Shown here in pieces: positions 7,845 through 15,351 of a DNA stretch of 15,615 nucleotides (its first letter is position 1; every line of letters begins with the position of its first letter). Position numbers and translations under genes: made by a program. Under the pieces are notes generated by a model. That model made no database searches, had not been told where the DNA came from, and was given only the letters and a program-made list of their open reading frames with translations. The DNA is from Flavobacteriales bacterium UBA1694. Its GTDB lineage: Bacteria > Bacteroidota > Bacteroidia > Flavobacteriales > Weeksellaceae. The stretch is from contig DCJS01000040.1 in NCBI GenBank assembly GCA_002319955.1, positions 3,627 through 19,241 of the forward strand. Reading direction: 5' to 3'.

Positions 7845-10766
7845 TTAAAATTGTAAGTTGATACCAAAGATTAAAGTTTTCGGTTGAGGGTAAAATCCTT
7901 TATCCACACCCATCACGTCGCCCCCAATTTCAGGGTCGTATCCGTCGTAGTTGGTAAGAGTCCAAAGGTTATTCCCCGTGACATAAACTCGGATTTTTTC
8001 AGCCCTTACGGACTCGGTTAAACTCTTAGGTAGTGCGTACCCAAAAGAAAGAACTTTAAGTCTTACGTAGTCTCCGTCTTGTAAATAGAAATCCGACATG
8101 TTGGTGAAGTTTCCGTTGGTGTCATCCTGAGTAAGTCTTGGATAATCGTTTGAACTTCCTTCCCCGGTCCAGCGCTGAAGCGCAGAGCTTTGGTAATTTG
8201 CTCTACTGACATCAAGACGTCTTAGACCCTGGAAAATTTTGTTTCCACTTACGCCCTGTACCATGGCGTTCAAATCAAAGCCTTTGTATTCTAAATTAAG
8301 ACTAAGACCAAAGGTGTTTTTTGGAAGTGAACTTCCAAGGTTCATTCGGTCTTCGGAATCAATTTTTCCATCGGCGTTCGCATCAACCCATTTAAAGTCT
8401 CCTGGCTTAGCGTTAGGCTGAATTACCCCACCGCTTGAACTTGTGTAGGCATTAACCTCATCCCAGTTCTGAAAAATTCCGTTGGTTTTCCATCCGTAAA
8501 AACTGCCGTAAGGAAGACCTTCCATAAGTCGGGCGATTTCGCCGTTTAACGATTGGAAGCTCGCCATGCCAATGAAATCTAAGCCATTGAGCTTGGTTAC
8601 TTTATTATTAAGTGTGGCAAAGTTTGCTGAAGCGTTTAATCTCAAATCACCAAAGCGTTTGTTGTAGGAAAGTTCCATTTCAAACCCTTCGTTTTTCATA
8701 TCCCCAATATTCCCCCAAGGGTTGTCGGTTACCCCAACATAGCCTGGAATCTGGTATTGAAGTAAAATACCTTCCGTTACTTTTTCATAGTACTCCATCG
8801 TTAAATTGAAGTTTCTAAATAAGCGCGCATCGATACCGATGTTCTTCTGAGTCGTTGTTTCCCAGTGAAGGTCGTTGTTGGATAAGGTGGTCGGCGCACT
8901 TCCGATAATGACCGATGGGCCTGTACCGAAGTAATAGTTATAGCCGTTACCTACTAGAGATTCGTATTGGTTAGGCGCTAAGGAGCCGTCATTCCCGTTA
9001 ACCCCGTAGCCCGCACGAATTTTTAATTCCGTTACGAATGAATTTTCTGGCCAGAAGTTTTCCTTGGAGGCTACCCATCCCGCAGAAACAGAAGGGAATG
9101 TACCGTATTTTTTGTTAGGTCCAAAAAGAGAGGATCCGTCTCGACGAACAATAGCCGTTAAGAGGTACTTTTCTTGGAAGTTATAGTTTAATCTGGCAAA
9201 TAATGACGTTCTTCTAACGAGGTTAAAGTTATAACTGTATCCAAGTTTGTCGGTTGGTGCCACGGCCATATTGAACGAGGCCTCTCTCCAATCGTTTGTC
9301 GGTAAATTGTAGTGGGTTACGCCACTAAAGTTTCCAATGCCTGTGACGTAAACCCCTTGACCTAAAAGGACTGAGAAGTCATGATCGGTTAATTTTTTGT
9401 CGTAGGTTAACGTGTTTTCCACATTCCAGTCAAGCCCTTGTCCGTTACCCCGGTTTAAGTTGTTTTGAACGACGTTTAAGTTCTGGGAGCTCATGTAGAA
9501 CTGAGGATTGAAACTGTAGTCTCCCCAGAAGGCCTTCTTAGCCCCAACCGTTGTACGGAGTTTTAAACCTTCAAGAAGTTCTGCCTGTAAGTATGCATTA
9601 CCTACCAGCACGTCGCTCCAGCTGTAGTTCCCCATACGAGTTTGAATATAAGCCAGTGGGTTTACAATCTCTGTTTGGAACATATTTGAAATCCCGTAAG
9701 GATTTCCGTTGGCATCTCTTACGATCCAAGGCGAAGCCGTGTAAGGGGCCGAGTTGGCTCTCACAGGATCGGTTTCAATAATTGGTGTCAGTGGATCAAG
9801 CATTAAAGCATCCGCTAAAACGCCTCCAAATTCTCTGTTTTGGTCTCCAATACCGACATTCTTTTGATGGGTGTAAAAGAGATTTTGTCCAAAAGTTAGA
9901 ATGTTATTCAAAAACTTGTGGGTTGAATTAACCCGCGCTGTTTGCTTTCTATAGTTTGAAATTGGTGTGGCCACGATTCCCTCTTGCTCTTGGATGCCAA
10001 AGGAGGCATAGAATTGAGACGCGTCTGAGCGTCCGCTAAAACTAAGTTCGTGGTTCTGGCCAAAGGCATTGGTATTAAAGACTTGCTTTTGCCAGTCGGT
10101 TCCAACCCCTAAAGTTGAAAGATCGTTAAATAGGACATTACCTCCCCCATTAATGGAGCGCTCATTCATTAAGGCCCCGTATTCTGTAGCGTTAAGTAGT
10201 TTAAGGACTCTTGAGGGTGAAGAGTAGCTGGTATAGCCATTATAGGACACGCTCATTCGACCGCGTTTGGCACTTTTTGTAGTGACTAAAATAACCCCTT
10301 TTGCAGCTCGTACACCATAAATGGCTGCGGAGGCCGCATCTTTTAAAATTTCAATGGATTCAATATCGCCTTGGTTTAGTGTGGCGATGTCCGCATTCTC
10401 TAGTGGAACGCCGTCAACAACCCAAAGTGGGTCGTTCGCTCCTGAAAAGGTTGTTATACCTCGCACTCTTACCGTAGATCCTGAGCCCGGAGCTCCAGAG
10501 TTCATGGCAATGGTTACCCCCGCGGTTCGGCCTTGCATCATTTGACCAATGCCGCCATTGGGTGAGTTTTCAAAATCTTCAGCAGTAACTTTAGAGATTG
10601 CCCCTGTTACCACGCTTTTCTTTTGCACGCCGTATCCGACATTCACTAGAACTACTTCTTCAATAGCTTGCTCGCGAACTGTATCCCTCTCCACTTGCTG
10701 GGCCATCAGACCCGTGGCAGAAAGAAGCATGGATAAGCTCAAAACACTAAGAATTTGTCTTTTCAT
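7845..10766 (-). CDS. susC: SusC-like TonB-dependent outer-membrane transporter lacking the N-terminal carboxypeptidase-like domain
   Basis: The 973-residue product has a cleavable signal peptide (1-22, ...GLMA), then almost at once a TonB-box/plug transition EEVVLVNVGYG (36-46). The plug domain (about 50-165) carries VRVRGITTFSG...PLWVVDGVPL (99-122) and IESIEILKDAASAAIYGVRA (135-154). The rest is a 22-strand type beta-barrel ending in GINLQF with C-terminal Phe, needed for barrel insertion. Most SusC proteins have an 80-residue carboxypeptidase-D regulatory-like domain before the plug; here only about 13 residues separate signal peptide and TonB box, explaining the slightly short length. 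It energises uptake of oligosaccharides held by SusD. It is first in the seven-gene operon, transcribed from the divergent region 10767-10963. Confidence 0.96.
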   Translation of the reverse strand: MKRQILSVLSLSMLLSATGLMAQQVERDTVREQAIEEVVLVNVGYGVQKKSVVTGAISKVTAEDFENSPNGGIGQMMQGRTAGVTIAMNSGAPGSGSTVRVRGITTFSGANDPLWVVDGVPLENADIATLNQGDIESIEILKDAASAAIYGVRAAKGVILVTTKSAKRGRMSVSYNGYTSYSSPSRVLKLLNATEYGALMNERSINGGGNVLFNDLSTLGVGTDWQKQVFNTNAFGQNHELSFSGRSDASQFYASFGIQEQEGIVATPISNYRKQTARVNSTHKFLNNILTFGQNLFYTHQKNVGIGDQNREFGGVLADALMLDPLTPIIETDPVRANSAPYTASPWIVRDANGNPYGISNMFQTEIVNPLAYIQTRMGNYSWSDVLVGNAYLQAELLEGLKLRTTVGAKKAFWGDYSFNPQFYMSSQNLNVVQNNLNRGNGQGLDWNVENTLTYDKKLTDHDFSVLLGQGVYVTGIGNFSGVTHYNLPTNDWREASFNMAVAPTDKLGYSYNFNLVRRTSLFARLNYNFQEKYLLTAIVRRDGSSLFGPNKKYGTFPSVSAGWVASKENFWPENSFVTELKIRAGYGVNGNDGSLAPNQYESLVGNGYNYYFGTGPSVIIGSAPTTLSNNDLHWETTTQKNIGIDARLFRNFNLTMEYYEKVTEGILLQYQIPGYVGVTDNPWGNIGDMKNEGFEMELSYNKRFGDLRLNASANFATLNNKVTKLNGLDFIGMASFQSLNGEIARLMEGLPYGSFYGWKTNGIFQNWDEVNAYTSSSGGVIQPNAKPGDFKWVDANADGKIDSEDRMNLGSSLPKNTFGLSLNLEYKGFDLNAMVQGVSGNKIFQGLRRLDVSRANYQSSALQRWTGEGSSNDYPRLTQDDTNGNFTNMSDFYLQDGDYVRLKVLSFGYALPKSLTESVRAEKIRVYVTGNNLWTLTNYDGYDPEIGGDVMGVDKGFYPQPKTLIFGINLQF

Positions 10767-10963
10767 ATTATTTCGATTTTTTTATCTCATTATGAGACAA
10801 TAAATCTATAACAAATTATTAACATTCAGTTTTATTTTTATATTTTTTTTAAAATTCGTTTATTTGCAGCGCATTAGAACAATAATTAGCTTTAGATATC
10901 CCCTATTTTCTTGGATTTCGTAGCTTAAAATTTCACAAATAATGTTACTAGAACGTTAAATTT
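10767..10963. promoter_or_regulatory. Divergent control region of the PUL and the MFS-regulator cluster
   Basis: This 197-bp AT-rich gap contains no gene and must hold the susC promoter (minus) and the permease promoter (plus). On the minus strand TAGATTTA (10808-10801) matches TAnnTTTG at 7 of 8 positions, and another possibility is TTTG (10815-10812) with TAATGAGA 19 nt on. On the plus strand TTTATTTG (10859-10866) matches 7 of 8. None has a convincing -33 partner, so start sites are not assignable. A short inverted repeat and an 11-nt direct repeat, listed separately, are candidate operators. Confidence 0.6.
10785..10797. repeat. Short inverted repeat in the susC leader
   Basis: TCTCAT-T-ATGAGA is a perfect 6-bp inverted repeat with a 1-nt centre, 19 nt upstream of the susC ATG. 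It could be a regulator half-site pair in the promoter or leader. The arms are short and chance is not excluded. Confidence 0.3.
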
Positions 10964-12157
10964 ATGTTGCCTACCAAAAAAGTTTCTCACTACCCCTTTG
11001 TTCTTGTGTTTCTTATATTCTCTATGCTACTAAACTGTATGGGAATCATGATCCTTCAGTTTTCAGAGCAAAAAATTTCCTTTCAAGGCCTTGGGTATTT
11101 GGAAGCATTTAAGGATCTTCCTATAGCCATCGCTTCGATCTTTGCCGTTCAGTATATCAACCGTTATGGCTCTAAGTTCGCCCTTCTATTGACAACGGGT
11201 TTTGTGGCCCTGTGTTGTTTAATTGTGCCTTTTATTGGCGCATTTTGGGTTATGAAGATTTGGTTTATAGTAATAGGACTTGGGTTTGCGGTAGGAAAGA
11301 TTAGTACGTTTTCATTAATTCGAAGCAATTTTAATAAACAGCGCCTAGTGCAGGTCATGAATGAAGTGGAGGCCTCCTTTATGCTTGGGATCTTTTTAGT
11401 GAATATGGGATTTGGTTGGCTTTTAGGCAGCCGCTTTAAAGAGCAGTGGATGTTTGGGTTTTGGCTTATTGCCTTAGTGGCCATTATAACCTTTATCCTG
11501 CTTTTAAAAACACCCTATGAAGAAATTGAGTCTAGTGGCAAAGAGGCACGCCCGAGCCTATGGGCAACGATCTCAAAGCTTAGTAATAGGAAGACCGCTG
11601 TGTTTCTTCTTATTATGCTTCTGATCGTTTTTGTAGAGCAGTGCCTTAACTCGTGGCTCCCGGCCTTTTATAAAGGCCATTTTAAGGTGACCTCCCAATT
11701 CGCTCTACAAAGCTCCGCATTTTTAGCTTTGTTCTCCTTTCTTGGCCGCTATTTAACGAGTCGCCTCATTAGGCGTTTTTCTTGGTACCGTTACACACTG
11801 TTTTGCGTGGCCCTCCTAATGGCAACGCTTTTAACGATGTATCTCTTTATTACTTTTCTCCCACAGCAAAGTTTCTTTTTGGTCTACTTGATCCCAGCCA
11901 TTGGTCTGTTTCTGGCCCCACTCTATCCCGTGATAAATTCACGAATGCTCCTAACTTATGAGGCTCAAAATGTGAACCGTCTGATTTCTGCCCTTGTCGT
12001 GTTTTCATCCCTGGGGAGCGCCCTAGGATCGATTTACATTTCGTGGGCCTTTCATTTCGATCTCATGGCCCTTTATCCGGTCTTTATTTTAGTACCAATT
12101 TTAGTTCTGAGTCTTTTAATCGTATTTTTTCGCAAGATTAATTACTCAAAAAGATAA
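10964..12157 (+). CDS. Major facilitator superfamily permease, probable sugar transporter
   Basis: The 397-residue protein is very hydrophobic, with about 12 predicted membrane helices (around 11-30, 45-63, 72-90, 95-113, 135-153, 161-181, 211-231, 248-262, 277-297, 303-323, 340-360 and 368-388) and a central loop (about 183-208) between two six-helix halves, as in MFS carriers. Between helices 2 and 3 lies YINRYGSKFALL, an MFS loop 2-3 position although the classic GxxxDRxGRR motif is not conserved. Family knowledge says proton-coupled or facilitated transport of a small solute in the inner membrane. Its position next to a beta-glucan PUL and upstream of a Nudix-type sugar regulator suggests it imports glucose or a short beta-glucan product from the periplasm. 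It is divergent from susC, with the ATG at 10964 and a 34-nt gap to the next gene. Confidence 0.85.
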   Translation: MLPTKKVSHYPFVLVFLIFSMLLNCMGIMILQFSEQKISFQGLGYLEAFKDLPIAIASIFAVQYINRYGSKFALLLTTGFVALCCLIVPFIGAFWVMKIWFIVIGLGFAVGKISTFSLIRSNFNKQRLVQVMNEVEASFMLGIFLVNMGFGWLLGSRFKEQWMFGFWLIALVAIITFILLLKTPYEEIESSGKEARPSLWATISKLSNRKTAVFLLIMLLIVFVEQCLNSWLPAFYKGHFKVTSQFALQSSAFLALFSFLGRYLTSRLIRRFSWYRYTLFCVALLMATLLTMYLFITFLPQQSFFLVYLIPAIGLFLAPLYPVINSRMLLTYEAQNVNRLISALVVFSSLGSALGSIYISWAFHFDLMALYPVFILVPILVLSLLIVFFRKINYSKR

Positions 12158-12165
12158 ATTAATCC

Positions 12166-12173
12166 TAACTTTG
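12166..12173 (+). promoter_or_regulatory. Exact TAnnTTTG -7 element before the Nudix-type regulator gene
   Basis: TAACTTTG fits the Bacteroidota -7 consensus at every defined position and lies 18 nt before the ATG at 12192, in the short gap after the MFS gene. No TTTG or TTG is found at the usual -33 distance, so it is only half of a consensus promoter. It could give the regulator its own transcription start with a very short leader. Confidence 0.45.
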
Positions 12174-12191
12174 AACAAAACCATATAGCGC

Positions 12192-12953
12192 ATGAGTGTC
12201 ATTGACGATTCTAAAAACCGGCAATCGTTGCAGGGACTTATTGATACCGATGGATATATTCCACAACTTTCGGTTGACTGTACCATCTTTGGATTTCACA
12301 AAGAGAAGCTGCGCGTGCTTTTATTAAAATACCATGATTTAGATTTATGGTCCATCCCTGGGGGATTTGTGTTTCATGATGAAGACCTTCGTGAGGCTGC
12401 TGCGCGCGTGCTTTACGAGAGAACACATCTTAATGATTTATTTTTAGACCAGTTCCACACCTTTGGTCGAAAGGAACGAACGCAGAACAATGTCCACCAG
12501 ATTCTACTAAAGAACCGAGGAATTGAAGTCCCTAAAGACCACTGGATTTTTCAGAGGTTTATTAGTGTGGCGTATTGCAGTTTGATTGATTATACCATTT
12601 CAGAAACGTTTCCTGACGCTCTAAACGAATCCATTGCCTGGTTCGATGTAAACGAACTTCCAAGTATGGCTTTTGACCATGAGCGCATGATTCGACATGG
12701 ACTTACCCACCTGCGACGCAATCTTGACACCCAGCTTGTGGCCTACAACCTACTTCCAGAGAAATTCACCATGATGGAGCTTCAAAAGCTTTATGAAATA
12801 GTTCTTGGCGAACCCTTTAGACGTAATAATTTTCAGCGTAAAATGCTTAGCTTTAACCGCCTGGAACGGCTCGAGAAATTCTATGATGGCTCGGCCAATA
12901 AAGCCCCCTACTTGTACCGCTTTAAAGACGGTTTGGAGGCCTTTCCAGATTGA
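12192..12953 (+). CDS. NrtR/AraR-type transcriptional regulator (degenerate Nudix domain + winged HTH)
   Basis: This 253-residue protein has an N-terminal Nudix-fold domain (about 20-155: PQLSVDCTIFGF, WSIPGGFV) and a C-terminal winged-helix domain (about 187-247: KFTMMELQKLYEIVLGEPF, NNFQRKMLSF). The Nudix box position is residues 58-80. It keeps G58, E64, R72 and E76, but the catalytic REUxEExGU core reads RVLYERTHL, so hydrolase activity is probably lost, as is usual for this regulator family, in which the domain binds a sugar or nucleotide effector instead. Bacteroides AraR is a described relative controlling sugar use. Placement beside an MFS permease and divergent from the PUL suggests it senses a glucan-derived sugar and controls one or both units. 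Effector and operator are not visible in the sequence. Confidence 0.88.
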   Translation: MSVIDDSKNRQSLQGLIDTDGYIPQLSVDCTIFGFHKEKLRVLLLKYHDLDLWSIPGGFVFHDEDLREAAARVLYERTHLNDLFLDQFHTFGRKERTQNNVHQILLKNRGIEVPKDHWIFQRFISVAYCSLIDYTISETFPDALNESIAWFDVNELPSMAFDHERMIRHGLTHLRRNLDTQLVAYNLLPEKFTMMELQKLYEIVLGEPFRRNNFQRKMLSFNRLERLEKFYDGSANKAPYLYRFKDGLEAFPD

Positions 12954-12983
12954 GTACAAATTCTTAAATTAGAAAAAAATAAA

Positions 12984-14165
12984 ATGCCGTATTATCCTTC
13001 GACTTCAATTCCGGATTATTATCTCATTGATGACTTGTTAACCAAAGAACACCTGTTAATTCGCGACTCTGTTCGCTCGTGGGTGGATTCGTTTGTTTTG
13101 CCACAAATTGATCAGGCTGCGCAGGATCACAAGGACATTCCCGGTCTAATGAAGGAACTTGGTGCCATTGGCGCCTTAGGTCCCTATATTCCTCAAAAAT
13201 ACGGAGGAATGGGTCTTGATCAAATTTCTTATGGACTCATCATGCAAGAACTTGAACGCGGCGATTCGGCTGTACGTTCAGCTGCATCCGTCCAAAGCTC
13301 CCTCGTAATGTTCCCTATTTATAAATTTGGCTCTGAGGACCAAAAACTAAAATACTTGCCTAAACTTGCCTCTGGCGAGTGGATTGGCTCCTTTGGACTT
13401 ACAGAACCTAACCACGGCTCTGATCCTAGCTCCATGGAAACACATTTTACGGAGCATGAGGACCACTATTTACTTAACGGAAGTAAAATGTGGATTACCA
13501 ACGCGCCGCTTTGCGATCTAGCAGTGGTCTGGGCAAAGGACCCTGAAGGAAAAGTACGCGGACTTATTGTTGAACGTGCAATGGAAGGCTTTAGTACGCC
13601 TGAAACCCTTAATAAATGGTCTTTAAGAGCTTCCAAAACGGGTGAGCTTGTATTTGATAATGTCAAGGTTCCAAAAGAAAATCTTCTTCCTGAAGTTAGC
13701 GGACTCAAAGGCCCTTTATCGTGTCTTAACTCGGCGCGCTATGGAATTTCTTGGGGTGTAATAGGTGCTGCAATCGATTGCTATTGTACGGCCGTTCAAT
13801 ACAGTTTAGAGCGTAAGCAGTTTGGAAAACCGATTGCCGGGTTCCAACTTCAGCAAAAGAAATTAGCCGAATTTTTAACCGAAATAACCAAAGCGCAGCT
13901 CCTTTGTTGGAGACTAGGGACGTTGAAAAATGATGACAAAGCGTCTCCAGCGCAAATCTCGTTAGCCAAGCGTAACAACGTAAAAATGGCTATTGATATC
14001 GCGCGCGAAAGCAGACAGATGCTGGGTGGAATGGGTATTATGGGCGAATTTCCAATGATGCGCCATGCGGCCAATTTAGAGTCTGTCATTACGTACGAAG
14101 GAACCCACGATATTCATTTACTTATTACCGGGCATGATATTACAGGCATTAATGCCTTTTCCTAA
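12984..14165 (+). CDS. gcdH: Glutaryl-CoA dehydrogenase-like acyl-CoA dehydrogenase
   Basis: The 393-residue product is full length for the acyl-CoA dehydrogenase family and close to glutaryl-CoA dehydrogenases. Conserved are ELERGDSAVRSAASVQSSL (89-107) with Arg98, which in GCDH binds the substrate's terminal carboxylate; FGLTEPNHGSDPSSMET (137-153), part of the FAD site; SLRASKTG; RKQFGKPI (277-284); and TYEGTHDIHLLITG (370-383) containing the catalytic base Glu372. GCDH converts glutaryl-CoA to crotonyl-CoA plus CO2 in lysine/tryptophan breakdown, passing electrons to ETF. It follows the regulator gene by 30 nt and is probably co-transcribed with it, yet its pathway has no evident tie to glucan use; co-location may be incidental. 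The ATG at 12984 follows an A-rich leader. Confidence 0.9.
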   Translation: MPYYPSTSIPDYYLIDDLLTKEHLLIRDSVRSWVDSFVLPQIDQAAQDHKDIPGLMKELGAIGALGPYIPQKYGGMGLDQISYGLIMQELERGDSAVRSAASVQSSLVMFPIYKFGSEDQKLKYLPKLASGEWIGSFGLTEPNHGSDPSSMETHFTEHEDHYLLNGSKMWITNAPLCDLAVVWAKDPEGKVRGLIVERAMEGFSTPETLNKWSLRASKTGELVFDNVKVPKENLLPEVSGLKGPLSCLNSARYGISWGVIGAAIDCYCTAVQYSLERKQFGKPIAGFQLQQKKLAEFLTEITKAQLLCWRLGTLKNDDKASPAQISLAKRNNVKMAIDIARESRQMLGGMGIMGEFPMMRHAANLESVITYEGTHDIHLLITGHDITGINAFS

Positions 14166-14306
14166 AAAAGCATTAACGTTTCAAAACGAAGAAACCGTCT
14201 CAATTTGTCAGGGCATAACGTAGGTTATCCGATTTTCCAACAACGACAATTTGAAAGAGAATGGAAAAAAGCAACTAATCCGTGGCCAGTAGGTCCGAAA
14301 TACTAA
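14166..14306 (+). pseudogene. Start-less reading frame, possibly a C-terminal remnant of a polymorphic toxin
   Basis: Directly after the gcdH stop, and in the same frame, 45 codons run to a TAA at 14304-14306 with no ATG. The second half reads GYPIFQQRQFEREWKKATNP followed by WPVGPKY*. The pattern FxREWxxATxxxWP resembles stretches I associate with the C-terminal toxin parts of RHS/polymorphic toxins, often upstream of HxH-type nuclease motifs, but here the frame ends before any such motif. It ends 5 nt before the ATG of a small lipoprotein gene, the spacing expected of a toxin-immunity pair. Because it is short and starts from a neighbouring stop codon, it could also be a chance frame; the toxin reading is a hypothesis. 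Confidence 0.3.
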
Positions 14307-14311
14307 GAGTT

Positions 14312-14800
14312 ATGAAAAAAACATTTGTGATATTAGTATTGGGCTTTGTCTTTCTCTTAATAATAAATAGTTGTAAATCTGATGGTGTGAGGTCTTTTTA
14401 CTGCCTTTCCGATGAAAAATGTGTTACTGTATGGAAAAGGACAGACAGAGAAGTGTATATAATACCTGGCAGATATGAAAATAATAATAAGCCTACTGTA
14501 AGCCACATACGAACTATTAATAAGCAATCTTTAACATTATATTTTTCAAATGAGAAAGAGCTTTCTTATAAAATAATAGTCAGAGATGAAGGGAACTTAG
14601 TAAGTAATCAAAAAAGGTACACAATAGAAAATGATGTACAAGGGGAATGGGAGCTTTTGGAATATTCAGATAGTTATAAGTCTATTCTTTATGAGCCAAA
14701 CGCCATTAAATTTAAAGATGTTAAGGCAAGTACTGATTATTTGAGTATCAATATACAAGAGAACTATGCTACCGATAAAAGTGGCAAGAAGTTAAAATAA
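14312..14800 (+). CDS. Small predicted lipoprotein, AT-rich, unknown function (immunity-like context)
   Basis: I choose the ATG at 14312 (MKKTFVILVLG...), 162 residues, over one ten codons earlier, because it opens a clean lipoprotein signal peptide ending IINSC (Cys21, then KSDG). The mature protein has a Cys pair (FYCLSDEKC), alternating charged beta-strand-like stretches and the segment GEWELLEYSDSYKS. No known catalytic motif is seen. Its codons are strongly A/T-biased compared with the PUL genes, suggesting separate ancestry. It follows a possible toxin remnant by 5 nt and is followed by a terminator and an immunity-like pseudogene, so a lipoprotein immunity protein is a reasonable but unproven guess. 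Confidence 0.65.
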   Translation: MKKTFVILVLGFVFLLIINSCKSDGVRSFYCLSDEKCVTVWKRTDREVYIIPGRYENNNKPTVSHIRTINKQSLTLYFSNEKELSYKIIVRDEGNLVSNQKRYTIENDVQGEWELLEYSDSYKSILYEPNAIKFKDVKASTDYLSINIQENYATDKSGKKLK

Positions 14801-14819
14801 AAGAACGTTATAGTAAAGG

Positions 14820-14849
14820 AACGCCAGGCTTGACAGCTTGGCGTTTTTT
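14820..14849 (+). terminator. Intrinsic terminator after the AT-rich lipoprotein gene
   Basis: A 10-bp stem, AACGCCAGGC with GCTTGGCGTT (14820-14829 and 14836-14845, one G-T pair), a 6-nt loop, and a run of T (14844-14849). It lies 19 nt after the stop codon at 14800 and suits the plus strand. Confidence 0.8.
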
Positions 14850-14851
14850 CA

Positions 14852-14873
14852 TTATAGCGCAGCAATATTTTTA
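14852..14873 (-). repeat. Repeated gene-tail sequence, copy A (minus-strand KNIAAL*)
   Basis: This 22-nt stretch matches 15351-15372 at 19 positions. On the minus strand it reads AAA AAT ATT GCT GCG CTA TAA, so K-N-I-A-A-L-stop, and the frame continues upstream as FIKSVKLKNIAAL*. The differences from copy B are one conservative (Ile/Val) and one synonymous change in that frame, whereas on the plus strand they would be radical. It is therefore probably the 3' end of a lost minus-strand gene, next to a hairpin. Confidence 0.4.
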
Positions 14874-14920
14874 AGTTTAACAGATTTAATGAAGCCGTCC
14901 AGTACGTGCAGGATATAGAA

Positions 14921-15292
14921 ATGAAAAAAAGAATATTTATAATTATAGTACTTTTTTTAAGCACTTTGCTTTTGTATAATCTTTTTTATTCAAAGGAAAA
15001 GTATATAAAGAACAAGTAGCTAACTGCGAAGATTGTATTGTCAAAGATGAAGAAACAGCCATCAAAATAGCTGAAGATAGTTTATTTATCATTTATGGAA
15101 AATCTAAAATTAAAGACGAAAGACCATATAACATTGAATTAATGAAAAATAAAATGTGGGTAATTACAGGAAGCTTAAATCAAGGCATATTAGACAAATT
15201 TCTATAAGGATATGCCTATGTTTGGAGGAACGTTTGAAATTAAGGTTAATGCAAAAGATGGAAAAATTATAAACGTAACTCATTATAAATAG
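14921..15292 (+). pseudogene. Frameshifted NTF2-fold immunity-protein-like gene
   Basis: The ATG at 14921 opens MKKRIFIIIVLFLSTLLLYN, a signal or anchor segment, but the frame stops at the TAG 15017-15019. From about 14995 the -1 frame continues VYKEQVANCEDCIVKDEETA, then AIKIAEDSLFIIYGKSKIKD, DERPYNIELMKNKMWVITGS and stops at 15205. The original frame then resumes with FYKDMPMFGGTFEIKVNAKD and GKIINVTHYK*, ending at 15292. One base missing near AAAAG (about 15000) and one extra T in AAATTTC (about 15201) would restore a 123-residue protein. The pattern ETAIKIAExxLFxxYGKxxIxDERPY...W.ITGSL...GGTFEI resembles NTF2-fold immunity proteins of polymorphic toxin systems, identified from memory of the family. 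Both lesions are in homopolymers, so either real decay or sequencing error is possible. Confidence 0.65.
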
Positions 15293-15310
15293 TTTCCGCT
15301 CAGATATTAT

Positions 15311-15351
15311 ACAAAACAAAACCCCTCGCAAAGCGAGGGGTTTTGTTTTGT
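15311..15351. terminator. Very strong bidirectional terminator hairpin
   Basis: A perfect 19-bp inverted repeat (15311-15329 with 15333-15351) around a 3-nt AAA loop. The core CCCCTCGC/GCGAGGGG is flanked by ACAAAACAAAA and its complement, so U-rich tails form in both directions. It lies 18 nt after the end of the immunity-like pseudogene and immediately beyond the KNVAAL* gene tail on the other strand, thus ending both. Confidence 0.88.

Noticed and set aside
7841..7867. Longer N-terminus for SusD starting at 7867
   Set aside because: It overlaps the end of susC; the ATG at 7840 gives a standard signal peptide.
14145..14156. Palindrome GGCATTAATGCC followed by TTTT at the end of gcdH
   Set aside because: As RNA it can form only about 4 bp with a minimal loop, and it lies within codons for TGINAFS conserved in the family, so it is not a credible terminator.
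14764..14964. 66-codon minus-strand frame
   Set aside because: It crosses a terminator and the start of the immunity-like gene and has no family features; the overlapping minus frame ending KNIAAL* is the better-supported coding trace there.
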